NCBI GenBank assembly: GCA_902805675.1
Contig: CADCTA010000086.1
Location: 1-64,000, forward strand
Direction: 5' to 3'
Length of the DNA stretch: 64,000 nt
Source: an uncultured Chthoniobacterales bacterium
GTDB taxonomy: Bacteria; Verrucomicrobiota; Verrucomicrobiia; Chthoniobacterales; UBA10450
The notes beneath the pieces were generated by a model. It had not been told where the DNA came from. It was given only the letters and a program-made list of their open reading frames with translations, and made no database searches. This document shows positions 27,744 to 35,838 of this stretch, in pieces. Position numbers and translations under genes: made by a program. Each line of letters starts with the position of its first letter. Within the stretch, counting starts at the first letter, position 1.

Positions 27744-29501
27744 CTACACGAGCGCGGCTTCAGTTTCCGTGGCGGGCGCGCTTTCGACTGTCGTCTCGGA
27801 CATGACCTCGTCGTTCTGCGTCACACGCACGACTTCTTCCACAGTGGTCTTGCCTTGCGCAACACGGCGCCACCCGTCCTGGCGCAGTGTTTCCATGCCT
27901 TGGGAAACCGCCGCCTGCTTCAGCTCGCCACCATCGCGCTTCTGCACAATCAGGCGACGCATCGCTTCGGTGATCACGCAGATCTCGTAGATCGCCAGGC
28001 GTCCCTGGTAACCGGTCTGTCGGCAATTATCGCACCCAACGCCACGCATGAACCGTGTCCCTAGCTCTAATGGGAAACCAATCTCCGCGAGATACTCACG
28101 AGGATAATCCACAAGCTGCGAGCAATCGGGACAGATCGTGCGGACAAGACGCTGCGCGAGGAACGCGCGAACAGTCGATGCTAAAAGGAACTGCTCCACG
28201 CCCATATCCAGCAGACGCGTAATGCCGCCGACGGCGTCGTTCGTATGCAGTGTGCTGAAGACAAGGTGCCCCGTCATGGCGGCGCGAATCGCGATCTCCG
28301 CTGTCTCGAAATCGCGGATCTCACCGACCATGATCACGTTCGGATCCTGACGCAGGATGTGGCGCAGGCCTTTGGCGAACGTGAGATCGATCTCCGGTTT
28401 CACGTCGATCTGCGACACACCAGGCAGGCGATATTCCACCGGCTCCTCGATCGTGATGATACGGCGCTGCACGGAATTGATGCTGCTGAGGAAGCAGTAG
28501 AGCGAAGTCGACTTACCCGAACCGGTCGGGCCGGTCACGAGCACGATTCCGTTCGGCTGCTGGAGCAAAGCTTCTACCGTGCGCGAGTGGCCAGCGCTCA
28601 GGTCGAGACGCTCGAACCCAAACTGTTGATGCTGCTGGTCACGGCTCAGCAGGCGCAAGCTGATCGATTCGCCGTTCACAGTCGGAATCGTCGAAACACG
28701 CACGTCGATGTTGGCGGAGTTCGATTGCAAATTGATGCGGCCGTCCTGCGGCAGGCGGCGCTCGGCGATATCCATGTGCGCCATGACTTTCAGGCGCGAA
28801 ATGATCGCTGACTGCAACAAACGCAGCTGCGGTGGGACCGCGACTTCGTGCAGGATACCGTCGATGCGATAGCGGATGCGCAGATCGTCCTCGAGTGGCT
28901 CGACGTGAATATCCGTCGCGCGTTCCACGATTGCTTCCCGGATAATCTGGTTCACGAACTTCACGACCGACGCTTCCGGATCGTCCGCGTTCAGATCGGT
29001 CGCGCCTTCGATGTCCTGGTCCGCTTCGTACGAGCGGTTCGTCTTGAGAATTTCGTCGAAGGTCTCGGCGCCCACGCCGTAGAGCGATTTCATCGCGCGG
29101 AGGATCTGCCCTCGTGGCACCAGCACCCATTCGGCCGGCTTCTTCAGTAGCTGCGACGCAAGCTGCCGGCCGACAGAATTAAACAGGTCGTAAGTTGCGA
29201 GCACGATCGCATTCTCGCGGACCTCGATCGGCAGGATATGATGCTGGAAAACCAGCCGGCTTGGCAGCAGCGAGAGCGTCTGCCGATCGATCGACTTCGC
29301 GTCGATGGAAACAACCGGCACCTGGAAAAAGTCACCGATCGCCTGGAGAAAGCGGTTCTCGTCCACCTTGCCGGAATCGAGCACCTGCGTCGTCCACGAG
29401 ACCCCGTCGAGAGTCGTCGCAAGCTGCGTCGCCTCTTCGTAAGTTGGCACGCCTGCCGTGATCAGCAGGTCGATCAGAGAGCGATTGAGGGCGACATTCA
29501 T
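27744..29501 (-). CDS. gspE: Type II secretion / type IV pilus assembly ATPase (GspE/PilB family)
   Basis: The 585-residue secretion ATPase has an N-terminal MshEN-type domain (about 1-150, GDFFQVPVVSIDAKSID). Its RecA-like core has Walker A GPTGSGKS near 326, the Asp box ITIEEPVEY, Walker B MVGEIRDFETAEIA and the His box LVFSTLHTNDA. The zinc-binding CPDC...CDNC knuckle lies near 450-480. It powers assembly of a pseudopilus or pilus at the inner membrane. It is downstream of gspD and a peptidoglycan-binding protein gene on the same strand. PilC/GspF and pilin genes are not in the window, so whether the system is secretion or pili cannot be settled. Confidence 0.92.
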   Translation of the reverse strand: MNVALNRSLIDLLITAGVPTYEEATQLATTLDGVSWTTQVLDSGKVDENRFLQAIGDFFQVPVVSIDAKSIDRQTLSLLPSRLVFQHHILPIEVRENAIVLATYDLFNSVGRQLASQLLKKPAEWVLVPRGQILRAMKSLYGVGAETFDEILKTNRSYEADQDIEGATDLNADDPEASVVKFVNQIIREAIVERATDIHVEPLEDDLRIRYRIDGILHEVAVPPQLRLLQSAIISRLKVMAHMDIAERRLPQDGRINLQSNSANIDVRVSTIPTVNGESISLRLLSRDQQHQQFGFERLDLSAGHSRTVEALLQQPNGIVLVTGPTGSGKSTSLYCFLSSINSVQRRIITIEEPVEYRLPGVSQIDVKPEIDLTFAKGLRHILRQDPNVIMVGEIRDFETAEIAIRAAMTGHLVFSTLHTNDAVGGITRLLDMGVEQFLLASTVRAFLAQRLVRTICPDCSQLVDYPREYLAEIGFPLELGTRFMRGVGCDNCRQTGYQGRLAIYEICVITEAMRRLIVQKRDGGELKQAAVSQGMETLRQDGWRRVAQGKTTVEEVVRVTQNDEVMSETTVESAPATETEAALV

Positions 29502-29649
29502 CGGGTCGAAGATGGCACGGTTTCAACCCGTTCGCGAGGCCGCCGGCGAGAGCGGCCTGACGCAGGTACCTGCTTCGCGCATCTCGGGTCGAGCGCGAGG
29601 CCACATCGTGGGCCAGACATGCAGAAGCATGTCTGTCCGCAGGTAAGAG
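29502..29649. repeat. Spacer with short hairpin
   Basis: This 148-base gap before gspE holds no gene. It contains a perfect 8-bp hairpin AGACATGC-AGAA-GCATGTCT at 29615-29634 and a GC-rich imperfect palindrome around 29545-29572. Neither has a T tract, so they look more like dispersed palindromes than terminators. Confidence 0.5.
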
Positions 29650-30045
29650 CTACGGCAAGTGCAATGCGCGGCGGACGGCGAGACTGAGATTTCCCGTCAC
29701 CCGCATCGAGTGGTTCTTCTGCAGCCGCGTGATTGCCTCAATTACTTCCGGCGAAAACACGCCGTCGATGCTGCCGCAGTAATAGCCGGTGCGGCGTAGC
29801 GCCACCTGCAACGCGCCCACGTATGCGGGGTCGTTCATTAGCTTGCGCCCGGACTGCATATTGTAGGTCAGGCGGGTGTGATATCGCCGCCGCTCGAAAT
29901 CCGTCGGGCCGGTGGAGGGGCTTTGATGTAAGCGGCCCCACTCATCATACTGGGCCAGCGGGTCGCGCGAAGAAAAGATCCCGGCCGGCGCCGGCGCAGC
30001 GGCAGCAGCGAGCAGCAGGCATGTCAGGGCGAGTAGTCGCTTCAT
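29650..30045 (-). CDS. Exported peptidoglycan-binding-domain protein
   Basis: The 131-residue product has signal peptide MKRLLALTCLLLAAAAAPAPA, an unrecognised 50-residue linker and a C-terminal PG_binding_1 fold (about 72-131: GALQVALRRTGYYCGSIDGV, then VIEAITRLQKNHSMRVTG). The linker contains DPLAQYDEWGRLHQ. PG_binding_1 domains attach proteins to peptidoglycan. It lies 12 bases after gspD and before gspE, so it may help the secretin or its ATPase complex cross or anchor to the wall, like the peptidoglycan-binding partners of other secretins. That role is inferred from position. Confidence 0.82.
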   Translation of the reverse strand: MKRLLALTCLLLAAAAAPAPAGIFSSRDPLAQYDEWGRLHQSPSTGPTDFERRRYHTRLTYNMQSGRKLMNDPAYVGALQVALRRTGYYCGSIDGVFSPEVIEAITRLQKNHSMRVTGNLSLAVRRALHLP

Positions 30046-30057
30046 ATACGAAACAGC

Positions 30058-32421
30058 TTACTCCCCGGATGGGTACTCCGGGAGGTCAGGCGCAGGAAGC
30101 TGTACCTCCTTGCCATCGTAATCCATCTGTTCCGGCGGGCAGTCGGTGCAATCGCCCTGGTTGATCTCAGGTCCGAAATGCGTCCTCTCGTTGGTCTTCT
30201 GCTTCAGGCGTTGCAGATCAAATTTCGTGAGCGCGACTTCCGGACACATCAGTATGACCAGCTCTTCACGCTGCTTTGATTTCGCCGTGCTGCGGAACAA
30301 TCCACCGACCAGCGGTATCTTGCTTAGTAGCGGGATACCGGCTTGTTCGCGGCGGTTTCGGTCGGTAACCAATCCGCCAAGGATGATCGTTGAGCCATTC
30401 GGCGCCGAAACGGTCGTCTTGATATAGCGGGTATCGATCGCGCGAATGGTGTTGTTATCCACCTGAGTGCCGGCACCGAGGCTGTCGAGCTTCTGCAAGA
30501 TATCGAGCGTGACTTCCTTCTCAGAGTTGATCAATGGCACCACTTCGAGCTGCAGGGCCACCTTCTTGAACTGAATATTCGACTGCTGTGCGATCCCGCC
30601 CGCGAGGCCGCCACCATTGTTCGTCGAGATCGTGTTCACCGGCACTGGCACTTCGGTGCCGGACGCAATGATTGCCTTCTTGTTGTTGCTCGTGAAGATC
30701 TTCGGCCGCGATATCGTCTTGAAGCGTCCGGTGGAATTCAGCGCGCGCACGATCGCGGAAAGGCCCCCGCCGGCAGAGAGAAACACGTTCGCGCCGCCGG
30801 TAGCGGCCGCAGTTAAGCCAGCGAAAGTTCGGAGGTCCAGCGGGTTCAGGAAAGGCGTCGTAGACGAGGAATTGTTTCGGGAGACGCCGCCCGCTCCGCC
30901 GGTGCTGCCGTCGTTCCCTTCAAACGTTTTGAAGCGCTGAAAGTAGTCGATGCCGAATTCTTCGTCGTTGTTCAGCGTCAGCTCACCGATCACGGTACTC
31001 AAAGCCACCTGCGGGGCCTTGATGTCCATTTCGTCGAGCAGCTTCATCACCTTCACCACCACCTCCCGATTCCCAAGGATGATGATGGTGTTCGCACGCT
31101 GGTCGGCGATGATCTTGGCGTTCCCGATCGTCACTGCCCGCGGGGTGGTGTCGACCGATTGCGTCGAAAGTTCTTCTGACACGTTCAGCCCGCCTTGCCC
31201 GCCGCCGCCTTGACCGAAGTCGCTCGTGGTGTTCGCACTGTTGCTGTTACGGCGCGTTTGATTCTGCTGCTGCTGAGCTTGCGCGTTCGGATCAGCACCA
31301 GCGCCGGGCGCCGCTCCTCCGCCCTGGTTTGAACCCGGCTCCGTGAGCGTCTGCACGATCACCGGCAGCACGTCAGCCGCGGAGATGTAGCGGAGCGGGC
31401 GCGTCACCGGTTTCGCGAATTCCACATTCGCGTCGAACTCGCCGATCAAGCGCCGAATGAACGGCATATTGATCGGGCGCGTGATGACATGGATGCGGTT
31501 GGTGCGCACATCGGCGGCCATTTTGATTTTGCCGACCACGACGTTGTCCTCCGACAACGCAGTGAGGGCGCTGATGTCTCCCTCGAGCGCACCGTTCGGA
31601 TTTGGCTGCGGCTGACCGGGCACGGGCGGTGGCACGCCCGGGCGGACAGCACGGACCACGGCAGGCGCTCCCGGCGCGCCTGGAGTTCCAGGCTGGTTTC
31701 CGCGGTCGAAGACCTCCTTCAGCATGTCCATCACCTTGCTGGCGTCCGCGCGCTCCAGCCGGATGAACTCGCTCACCACTTCCGCGGGCGGGATGTCGAC
31801 CTGGTTGATGATATTCGCCAGGTTGCGGATGACCGCCGAGTTCTCCGTGACGAGAATGCTGCCGGACTTCGGCAGCGCAAGGAACGATGTGTAGGGTTTC
31901 GGGGGTGAAAGGTACTGTCCGAGCACCTGTTGCAATTCGACGGGATCGGCGAAGCGCAGCTTGAAGAGGTAGCTGATCACCTGTTCGCCCGGCGGGATTA
32001 GTGCCTCATCGGAGATGATCGGAACGCCTGCATTGCGTGGGTTCTGCTGGGTGCCGATGACCTTCACGAGGTCGCCCCCCGCTGGGACGAGCGAGTATCC
32101 GTTCATCAGCAGGTTGATCTCGATGATCCTGATCGCCTCATCGCGCGGGATCGGCTTGGCGATGAAGATGTTCACCTTGCCGGTGACGAAGTTGTCCATG
32201 ATCAACTTCTTGCCCGTGAGCGTCTCGTAGAGGCGCAGGATGTCGGCGACGTCGCTGTTCGGGTACTGCAGCATGACCGTCTCCGGCGCGCCGGGCGGCG
32301 CTGTCCCGGGAGCAGCGGCGGCGCCCGGCGTGAAGGGCCGCGCGGCCGGCGGCGCCTGCCCGAAAGCTGATGCAACGAAGAGCAGCACAAAGGCCGCGAG
32401 GCACGACAACGGGCGGAGCAC
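30058..32421 (-). CDS. gspD: Secretin (GspD/PilQ family)
   Basis: This is an outer-membrane secretin of about 787 residues from the GTG at 32421, which gives the signal peptide MLRPLSCLAAFVLLFVASAFG. The frame is also open to a TTG at 32499. It has N0/N1 domains (YPNSDVADILRLYETLTGKK), repeated N-domain folds (LILVTENSAVIRNLANIINQ-type), long Gly/Pro and Gln/Asn-rich linkers (about 265-290 and 380-430), and the secretin core with VPVPVNTIS and GSTIILGGLVTDR. The C-terminus contains two cysteines (GDCTDCPPEQ). It is the first gene of gspD-peptidoglycan-binding-gspE, and divergent from a SnoaL-like gene. A promoter placed to give a leaderless transcript is described separately. Confidence 0.93.
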   Translation of the reverse strand: MLRPLSCLAAFVLLFVASAFGQAPPAARPFTPGAAAAPGTAPPGAPETVMLQYPNSDVADILRLYETLTGKKLIMDNFVTGKVNIFIAKPIPRDEAIRIIEINLLMNGYSLVPAGGDLVKVIGTQQNPRNAGVPIISDEALIPPGEQVISYLFKLRFADPVELQQVLGQYLSPPKPYTSFLALPKSGSILVTENSAVIRNLANIINQVDIPPAEVVSEFIRLERADASKVMDMLKEVFDRGNQPGTPGAPGAPAVVRAVRPGVPPPVPGQPQPNPNGALEGDISALTALSEDNVVVGKIKMAADVRTNRIHVITRPINMPFIRRLIGEFDANVEFAKPVTRPLRYISAADVLPVIVQTLTEPGSNQGGGAAPGAGADPNAQAQQQQNQTRRNSNSANTTSDFGQGGGGQGGLNVSEELSTQSVDTTPRAVTIGNAKIIADQRANTIIILGNREVVVKVMKLLDEMDIKAPQVALSTVIGELTLNNDEEFGIDYFQRFKTFEGNDGSTGGAGGVSRNNSSSTTPFLNPLDLRTFAGLTAAATGGANVFLSAGGGLSAIVRALNSTGRFKTISRPKIFTSNNKKAIIASGTEVPVPVNTISTNNGGGLAGGIAQQSNIQFKKVALQLEVVPLINSEKEVTLDILQKLDSLGAGTQVDNNTIRAIDTRYIKTTVSAPNGSTIILGGLVTDRNRREQAGIPLLSKIPLVGGLFRSTAKSKQREELVILMCPEVALTKFDLQRLKQKTNERTHFGPEINQGDCTDCPPEQMDYDGKEVQLPAPDLPEYPSGE

Positions 32422-32428
32422 GGCGCCG

Positions 32429-32457
32429 TATTTACTGGGTTTACACACCAAGGTCAA
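32429..32457 (-). promoter_or_regulatory. Candidate gspD promoter giving a leaderless mRNA
   Basis: On the minus strand, TTGACC (32457-32452), a 17-base spacer and TAAATA (32434-32429) are followed seven bases later by the GTG start of gspD at 32421. The transcript would begin at or within a base or two of the start codon. No Shine-Dalgarno sequence precedes that GTG. Confidence 0.35.
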
Positions 32458-32492
32458 CACCGGAGGCGACCGGCGCGGCAGTGGCGTCCGAA

Positions 32493-32963
32493 ATGACAAC
32501 GCCCGTGCGCCGACGCGTCCTCCTCCTGCTGAGCCTCTTCGTGGGGCTGGTGGTGCAGCTTTTGTCTGCTGCCGGCTTGAGTGAGCAACGTCCGGCCGCG
32601 GAGATCCACAAGGTGCTCAAGGCGCAGGCGCAAGCCTGGAACCGCGGCGACATCGACGGGTATATGCAGGGCTATGCGCGGGCGGCGAGCACGCAGTTTG
32701 TCTCGGGCGATACCGTGACGCATGGATGGGAGACAGTGCGCGCTCGTTACAAGGCGAAGTACGACAGCCGCGCAAAGATGGGCGCGCTCGTTTTTTCCGA
32801 CGTCAAGGTGACGGAACTCGCACCAGACTCAGCCATGGCCGTCGGCCGCTGGCGCCTGGATCGGCAAGGCGACAAGCCGCACGGCCGTTTCACCCTGCTG
32901 CTCCGCAAACTGCCGGAAGGCTGGCGGATCGTGCACGATCACACGTCGAGCGCTGGGAGCTGA
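32493..32963 (+). CDS. Exported SnoaL/NTF2-like protein
   Basis: The 156-residue product has an N-terminal signal or anchor helix (RRRVLLLLSLFVGLVVQLLSAAG) and an NTF2-like domain of the DUF4440/SgcJ type: IHKVLKAQAQAWNRGDIDGY, VSGDTVTHGWETVRARYKAK, and the closing strand LLLRKLPEGWRIVHDHTS. Such domains are usually small-molecule pockets or ligand-binding partners; the function is unknown. The ATG at 32493 is 71 bases from the divergent gspD start. A repeat-filled spacer follows. Confidence 0.85.
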   Translation: MTTPVRRRVLLLLSLFVGLVVQLLSAAGLSEQRPAAEIHKVLKAQAQAWNRGDIDGYMQGYARAASTQFVSGDTVTHGWETVRARYKAKYDSRAKMGALVFSDVKVTELAPDSAMAVGRWRLDRQGDKPHGRFTLLLRKLPEGWRIVHDHTSSAGS

Positions 32964-33064
32964 CAGCATCGCTGCGGGCGTCGGTCGCCGGAGCGACTCG
33001 CCGCTCGTATCGGAGCAGCGGAATCTGCACTGCCGCGCCTTGCAAGTGATTGTCGCAGCTCGTC

Positions 33065-33188
33065 GGTCATCCCGAGCCGCGCAGACGGCGAGGGACCTCG
33101 CGCAGGGTGACGAGCCTTGCGCTACAGACAGCCACGCGCAGCACCCCGCGTGAGGTCCTTCGTCGTCTCCGCGACTCAGGATGACCGC
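33065..33188. repeat. GGTCATCCTGAGCCGCG palindromic element, copy 1
   Basis: The left arm (33065-33102, GGTCATCCCGAGCCGCGCAG and on to GGACCTCGCG) and right arm (33147-33188, GAGGTCCTTCG...CTCAGGATGACC) are separated by 44 bases and are complementary with a few mismatches. It lies in the 535-base gene-free spacer between the SnoaL-like gene and mpl (32964-33498). The 39-bp tandem array starts directly at the end of its right arm. Confidence 0.88.
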
Positions 33189-33465
33189 GGGGATTGTGAT
33201 CGCCGCGTCCGGCAGCACGCTGGCCGCGGGATTGTGATCGCCGCGTCCTGCAACACGCCCGACCGCGGGATTATGATCGCCGCGTCCTGCAACACGCGTG
33301 ACTGCGGGATCGTGATCGCCGCGTCCGGCAACATGCGTGACCGCGGGATTGTGATCGCCGCATGCTGCAACATGCGTGACCGCGGGATTGTGATCGTCGC
33401 ATCCTGCAACGCACGTGACCGCGGGATTATGATCGCCGCGTCCGGCAACACGCATGACTGCGGCT
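33183..33465. repeat. 39-bp tandem repeat array, seven copies
   Basis: Units begin at the GGATT of GCGGGATT(G/A)TGATCGCCGCG near 33191, 33229, 33268, 33307, 33346, 33385 and 33424, so the period is 38, then 39 five times. Each unit has a conserved 24-base half and a more variable half (GGCAACATGCGTGAC and relatives). Because 39 is a multiple of three, both strands stay open across the array, which creates spurious frames. It begins at GGATGACCGCGG, the end of the adjacent palindromic element, and may have grown from it. No gene is supported here. Confidence 0.9.
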
Positions 33466-33498
33466 CGTGCCGCACACCTCGTGCGGCGCAGCACACAG

Positions 33499-34899
33499 CT
33501 ACACCGGCGTAACCCTCAACCGATCGAGAATCTTCTCATGGATGCCATCGAATCCACCGTTGCTGAACACCGCCACCACATCATTTGGTTGCAACAGCGG
33601 CACGAGCCTGTCGATGATGTGCGCCGCGTCCGGCTCATAAAAGGCCGGCCGGCCTGACGCCGCGATGTTTTCCATCACGGCGGCGGGATTCAGCCGATCG
33701 GCTTCCGGGATCTGATCCAGTCGCGCCACCTGCGAGATAAACACCCCGTCTGCCAGCTTGAGCGCGTCGGGTAAATCCTGCTGGAAGACCGCGCGGCGAG
33801 TTGTATTCGAGCGCGGCTCGAAGACGGCCCAGATCCGATGGCCGCGATAGCGATGGCGTAAGGCCGTGAGCGTCTGCGCAATCGCGGTCGGATGATGACC
33901 GAAGTCGTCGATCACCTTCACGCCGCGCGCTTCGCCGCGGAGTTCCTGACGCCGCGCGATCCCTTCGAACGTCGCGAGCGCTTCCTTGATCTTCGCGACC
34001 TCCGCGCCATAGAAACGCGCCGCCGTCACTGCCATGGCCGCGTTACGGACGTTAAACTCGCCGATCAACGGCAGCTCATACGTCTCGTCGCCGATGGTGA
34101 ACCGCGAGCCTTCCGCCGAATACGCCACATCGCGGATTTGCTTCGCGCAGTTTGGCCCAAACCCGATCTCCTCGATCGGCGCGTAGCATTCGTCGGTCAC
34201 GGCGAGGCAATTCGGATCGTCGCCGTTCAGGAGCACCATGCCATTCTGCGGCACGATGCGCAGGAGGTGGCGGAAGCTCTGCTTCACGTGTTCGAGATCC
34301 TGGAAGATGTCCGCGTGATCAAACTCGATGTTGTTCACGATCAGCAGCTCCGGCAGGTACTCGATGAACTTGGAGCGCTTATCGAAGAAGGCGGTGTCGT
34401 ACTCGTCGCCTTCGATTACGAAGTGCTTCGAATCATTGAAGAGCGCGCCTTGCCCGAGGTTCTTTGGGATACCGCCGATGACATAACTCGGATCCAACCC
34501 CGCGCCTTTCATCAGCCACGCGAGCAGTGCGGTGGTGGTCGTTTTCCCGTGCGTGCCAGTGACGACGAGGTTGTGGCGCCCGTGGAGAAAGAACCGCCGC
34601 AGGATCGCCGGCAGCGACATGTAGTACAGCTTCCGGCTCAGGACCGCTTCAACCTCCGGATTGCCGCGCTTCATCGCGTTACCGATCACGATGATGTCTG
34701 CGTCCGCCGGAATGTTCTCGGCCTTGTAACCGGAGTTCAGCGCCACGCCGCGACTCTCGAGAAATGTCGACATCGGCGGGTAGATGCTTTCGTCGGATCC
34801 CGTCACGGTAAAACCGCGATCGCGCAGCGCCGCCGCGACCGAGCCCATGGCCGTGCCGCAGATGCCGAGGAAGTGGAAATTGCGCGGTGCATCCTTCAC
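33499..34899 (-). CDS. mpl: Murein tripeptide ligase Mpl
   Basis: Mpl joins recycled L-Ala-gamma-D-Glu-meso-DAP to UDP-MurNAc. The 466-residue Mur ligase has the N-terminal nucleotide fold (HFLGICGTAMGSVAAAL), the P-loop GTHGKTTT (115-122) and NNIEFDHADIF. Mpl is distinguished from MurC by EGDEYDTAFFDKRSKFIEYL and FEPRSNTTRRAVFQ. It starts at a GTG (34899) with AGGAA six to seven bases upstream. It stands alone between repeat-rich spacers. Its presence shows that this cell recycles its wall peptides and so uses meso-DAP peptidoglycan. Confidence 0.95.
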   Translation of the reverse strand: MKDAPRNFHFLGICGTAMGSVAAALRDRGFTVTGSDESIYPPMSTFLESRGVALNSGYKAENIPADADIIVIGNAMKRGNPEVEAVLSRKLYYMSLPAILRRFFLHGRHNLVVTGTHGKTTTTALLAWLMKGAGLDPSYVIGGIPKNLGQGALFNDSKHFVIEGDEYDTAFFDKRSKFIEYLPELLIVNNIEFDHADIFQDLEHVKQSFRHLLRIVPQNGMVLLNGDDPNCLAVTDECYAPIEEIGFGPNCAKQIRDVAYSAEGSRFTIGDETYELPLIGEFNVRNAAMAVTAARFYGAEVAKIKEALATFEGIARRQELRGEARGVKVIDDFGHHPTAIAQTLTALRHRYRGHRIWAVFEPRSNTTRRAVFQQDLPDALKLADGVFISQVARLDQIPEADRLNPAAVMENIAASGRPAFYEPDAAHIIDRLVPLLQPNDVVAVFSNGGFDGIHEKILDRLRVTPV

Positions 34900-34940
34900 G
34901 GCGGTTCCTGTAAACGCGACGCATCGGTTTGGCTAGTGAT

Positions 34941-35040
34941 GTCATCTCGACCGAAGCGAAGCGCAGTGGAGAGATCCCGTGGCCAGCTGCTCGGTCATTC
35001 CGCGGATTCCTCGACTCCGCTTCGCTGCGCTCGGAATGAC
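34941..35040. repeat. GTCATTCCGAG palindromic element, copy 2
   Basis: The left arm (34941-34983) is the variant GTCATCTCGACCGAAGCGAA ending GATCCCGTGGC. The right arm (35003-35040) is GGATTCCTCGACTCCGCTTC ending GGAATGAC. It fills most of the 232-base gap between the divergent mpl and rhodanese genes. Confidence 0.85.
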
Positions 35041-35131
35041 AGCGTTGGCTGATTGTCTCGAAATCTTGTCTGAATGCGCCGCCTCCCGCCGCATTGACGC
35101 ACTGCCGTCCGCCCATACCGTTCCTCTCACC

Positions 35132-35524
35132 ATGAAAACACTCACCACATTTGCGGTGGCACTCGTCTTGTCGGCCTTTACAGCCGTCGCGAGCAGCCAG
35201 TTCCCGGACATCAGCCACGACGAGCTGAAGCAGGCGATGAAGGAGAAGAAAGTCACGCTCATCGACGTCAACGGCTCGGAGAGCTACGCGAAGGGCCACA
35301 TCCCCGGCGCGATCGACTTCACCGCAAACGAAGACAAGCTCGCGGCGAATCTTCCGAAGGATAAAGCCGCGCTCGTGGTCGCTTATTGCGGCAACGAACG
35401 TTGCAAAGCTTACCAGCAGGCCGCGATCAAAGCCAAAGAGATGGGCTACACGAACGTGAAGCACTACTCGAAGGGCATTGCCGGCTGGAAGAGCTCGGGC
35501 GAGAAGACTGAGCCCGGCGCCTAA
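35132..35524 (+). CDS. Periplasmic single-domain rhodanese
   Basis: The 130-residue product has signal peptide MKTLTTFAVALVLSAFTAVAS and a single rhodanese domain: ISHDELKQAMKEKKVTLIDV, SYAKGHIPGAIDF, and the active-site loop AYCGNERCKA with the expected catalytic cysteine in the CxxxxC loop. Rhodaneses carry sulfane sulfur or act as redox/sulfur relays; the substrate is unknown. The ATG at 35132 follows a gap holding a palindromic repeat. A strong terminator follows, so it is a one-gene unit. Confidence 0.88.
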   Translation: MKTLTTFAVALVLSAFTAVASSQFPDISHDELKQAMKEKKVTLIDVNGSESYAKGHIPGAIDFTANEDKLAANLPKDKAALVVAYCGNERCKAYQQAAIKAKEMGYTNVKHYSKGIAGWKSSGEKTEPGA

Positions 35525-35548
35525 CCACAGCGACAACAGATCACCAGA

Positions 35549-35585
35549 GCGGCCGGAGCTATGCTCCGGCCGTTTCTTTTTCTAC
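35549..35585 (+). terminator. Rho-independent terminator after the rhodanese gene
   Basis: A 10-bp stem CGGCCGGAGC / GCTCCGGCCG with a three-base loop is followed by TTTCTTTTTCT, 25 bases downstream of the stop codon. Confidence 0.92.
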
Positions 35586-35625
35586 AGCGGCATCTTCACC
35601 CGCGCCGATTGTCGCCACCCAAGGC

Positions 35626-35806
35626 GGTCATCCTGAGCCGCGCAGACGGCGAAGGACCTCACGCAGGCCGGACGGTTGCTGCGCCAGCCGACACACCGCC
35701 AACATGCGCGACCGGCCGTCGCTTCGTTGCGGCACTTCCACCCGTGATCACACGCGCACTGCGGGCGCGAGGTCCTTCGCCGTCTGCGCGGCTCAGGATG
35801 ACCGCG
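35626..35806. repeat. GGTCATCCTGAGCCGCG palindromic element, copy 2
   Basis: The left arm (35626-35664) and right arm (about 35765-35806, GAGGTCCTTCGCCGTCTGCG to GGATGACCGCG) are perfectly or nearly perfectly complementary, separated by 100 bases of unrelated sequence. It lies in the 314-base gap between the rhodanese gene and the convergent adenylate cyclase gene. Nothing else is seen in that gap apart from the terminator. Confidence 0.9.
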
Positions 35807-35838
35807 CGTTTACGTGGCAGCTTTGTGGAACCATTCGT

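Noticed and set aside
33183-33465. Possible CRISPR array
   Set aside because: The period is regular, but the variable halves are only about 15 bases and similar to each other, and no cas gene is present. It is a tandem repeat.
32829-33512. Long open frames on both strands over the 39-bp array
   Set aside because: They exist only because the repeat unit is a multiple of three. They have no start signals and one overlaps the SnoaL-like gene on the opposite strand.
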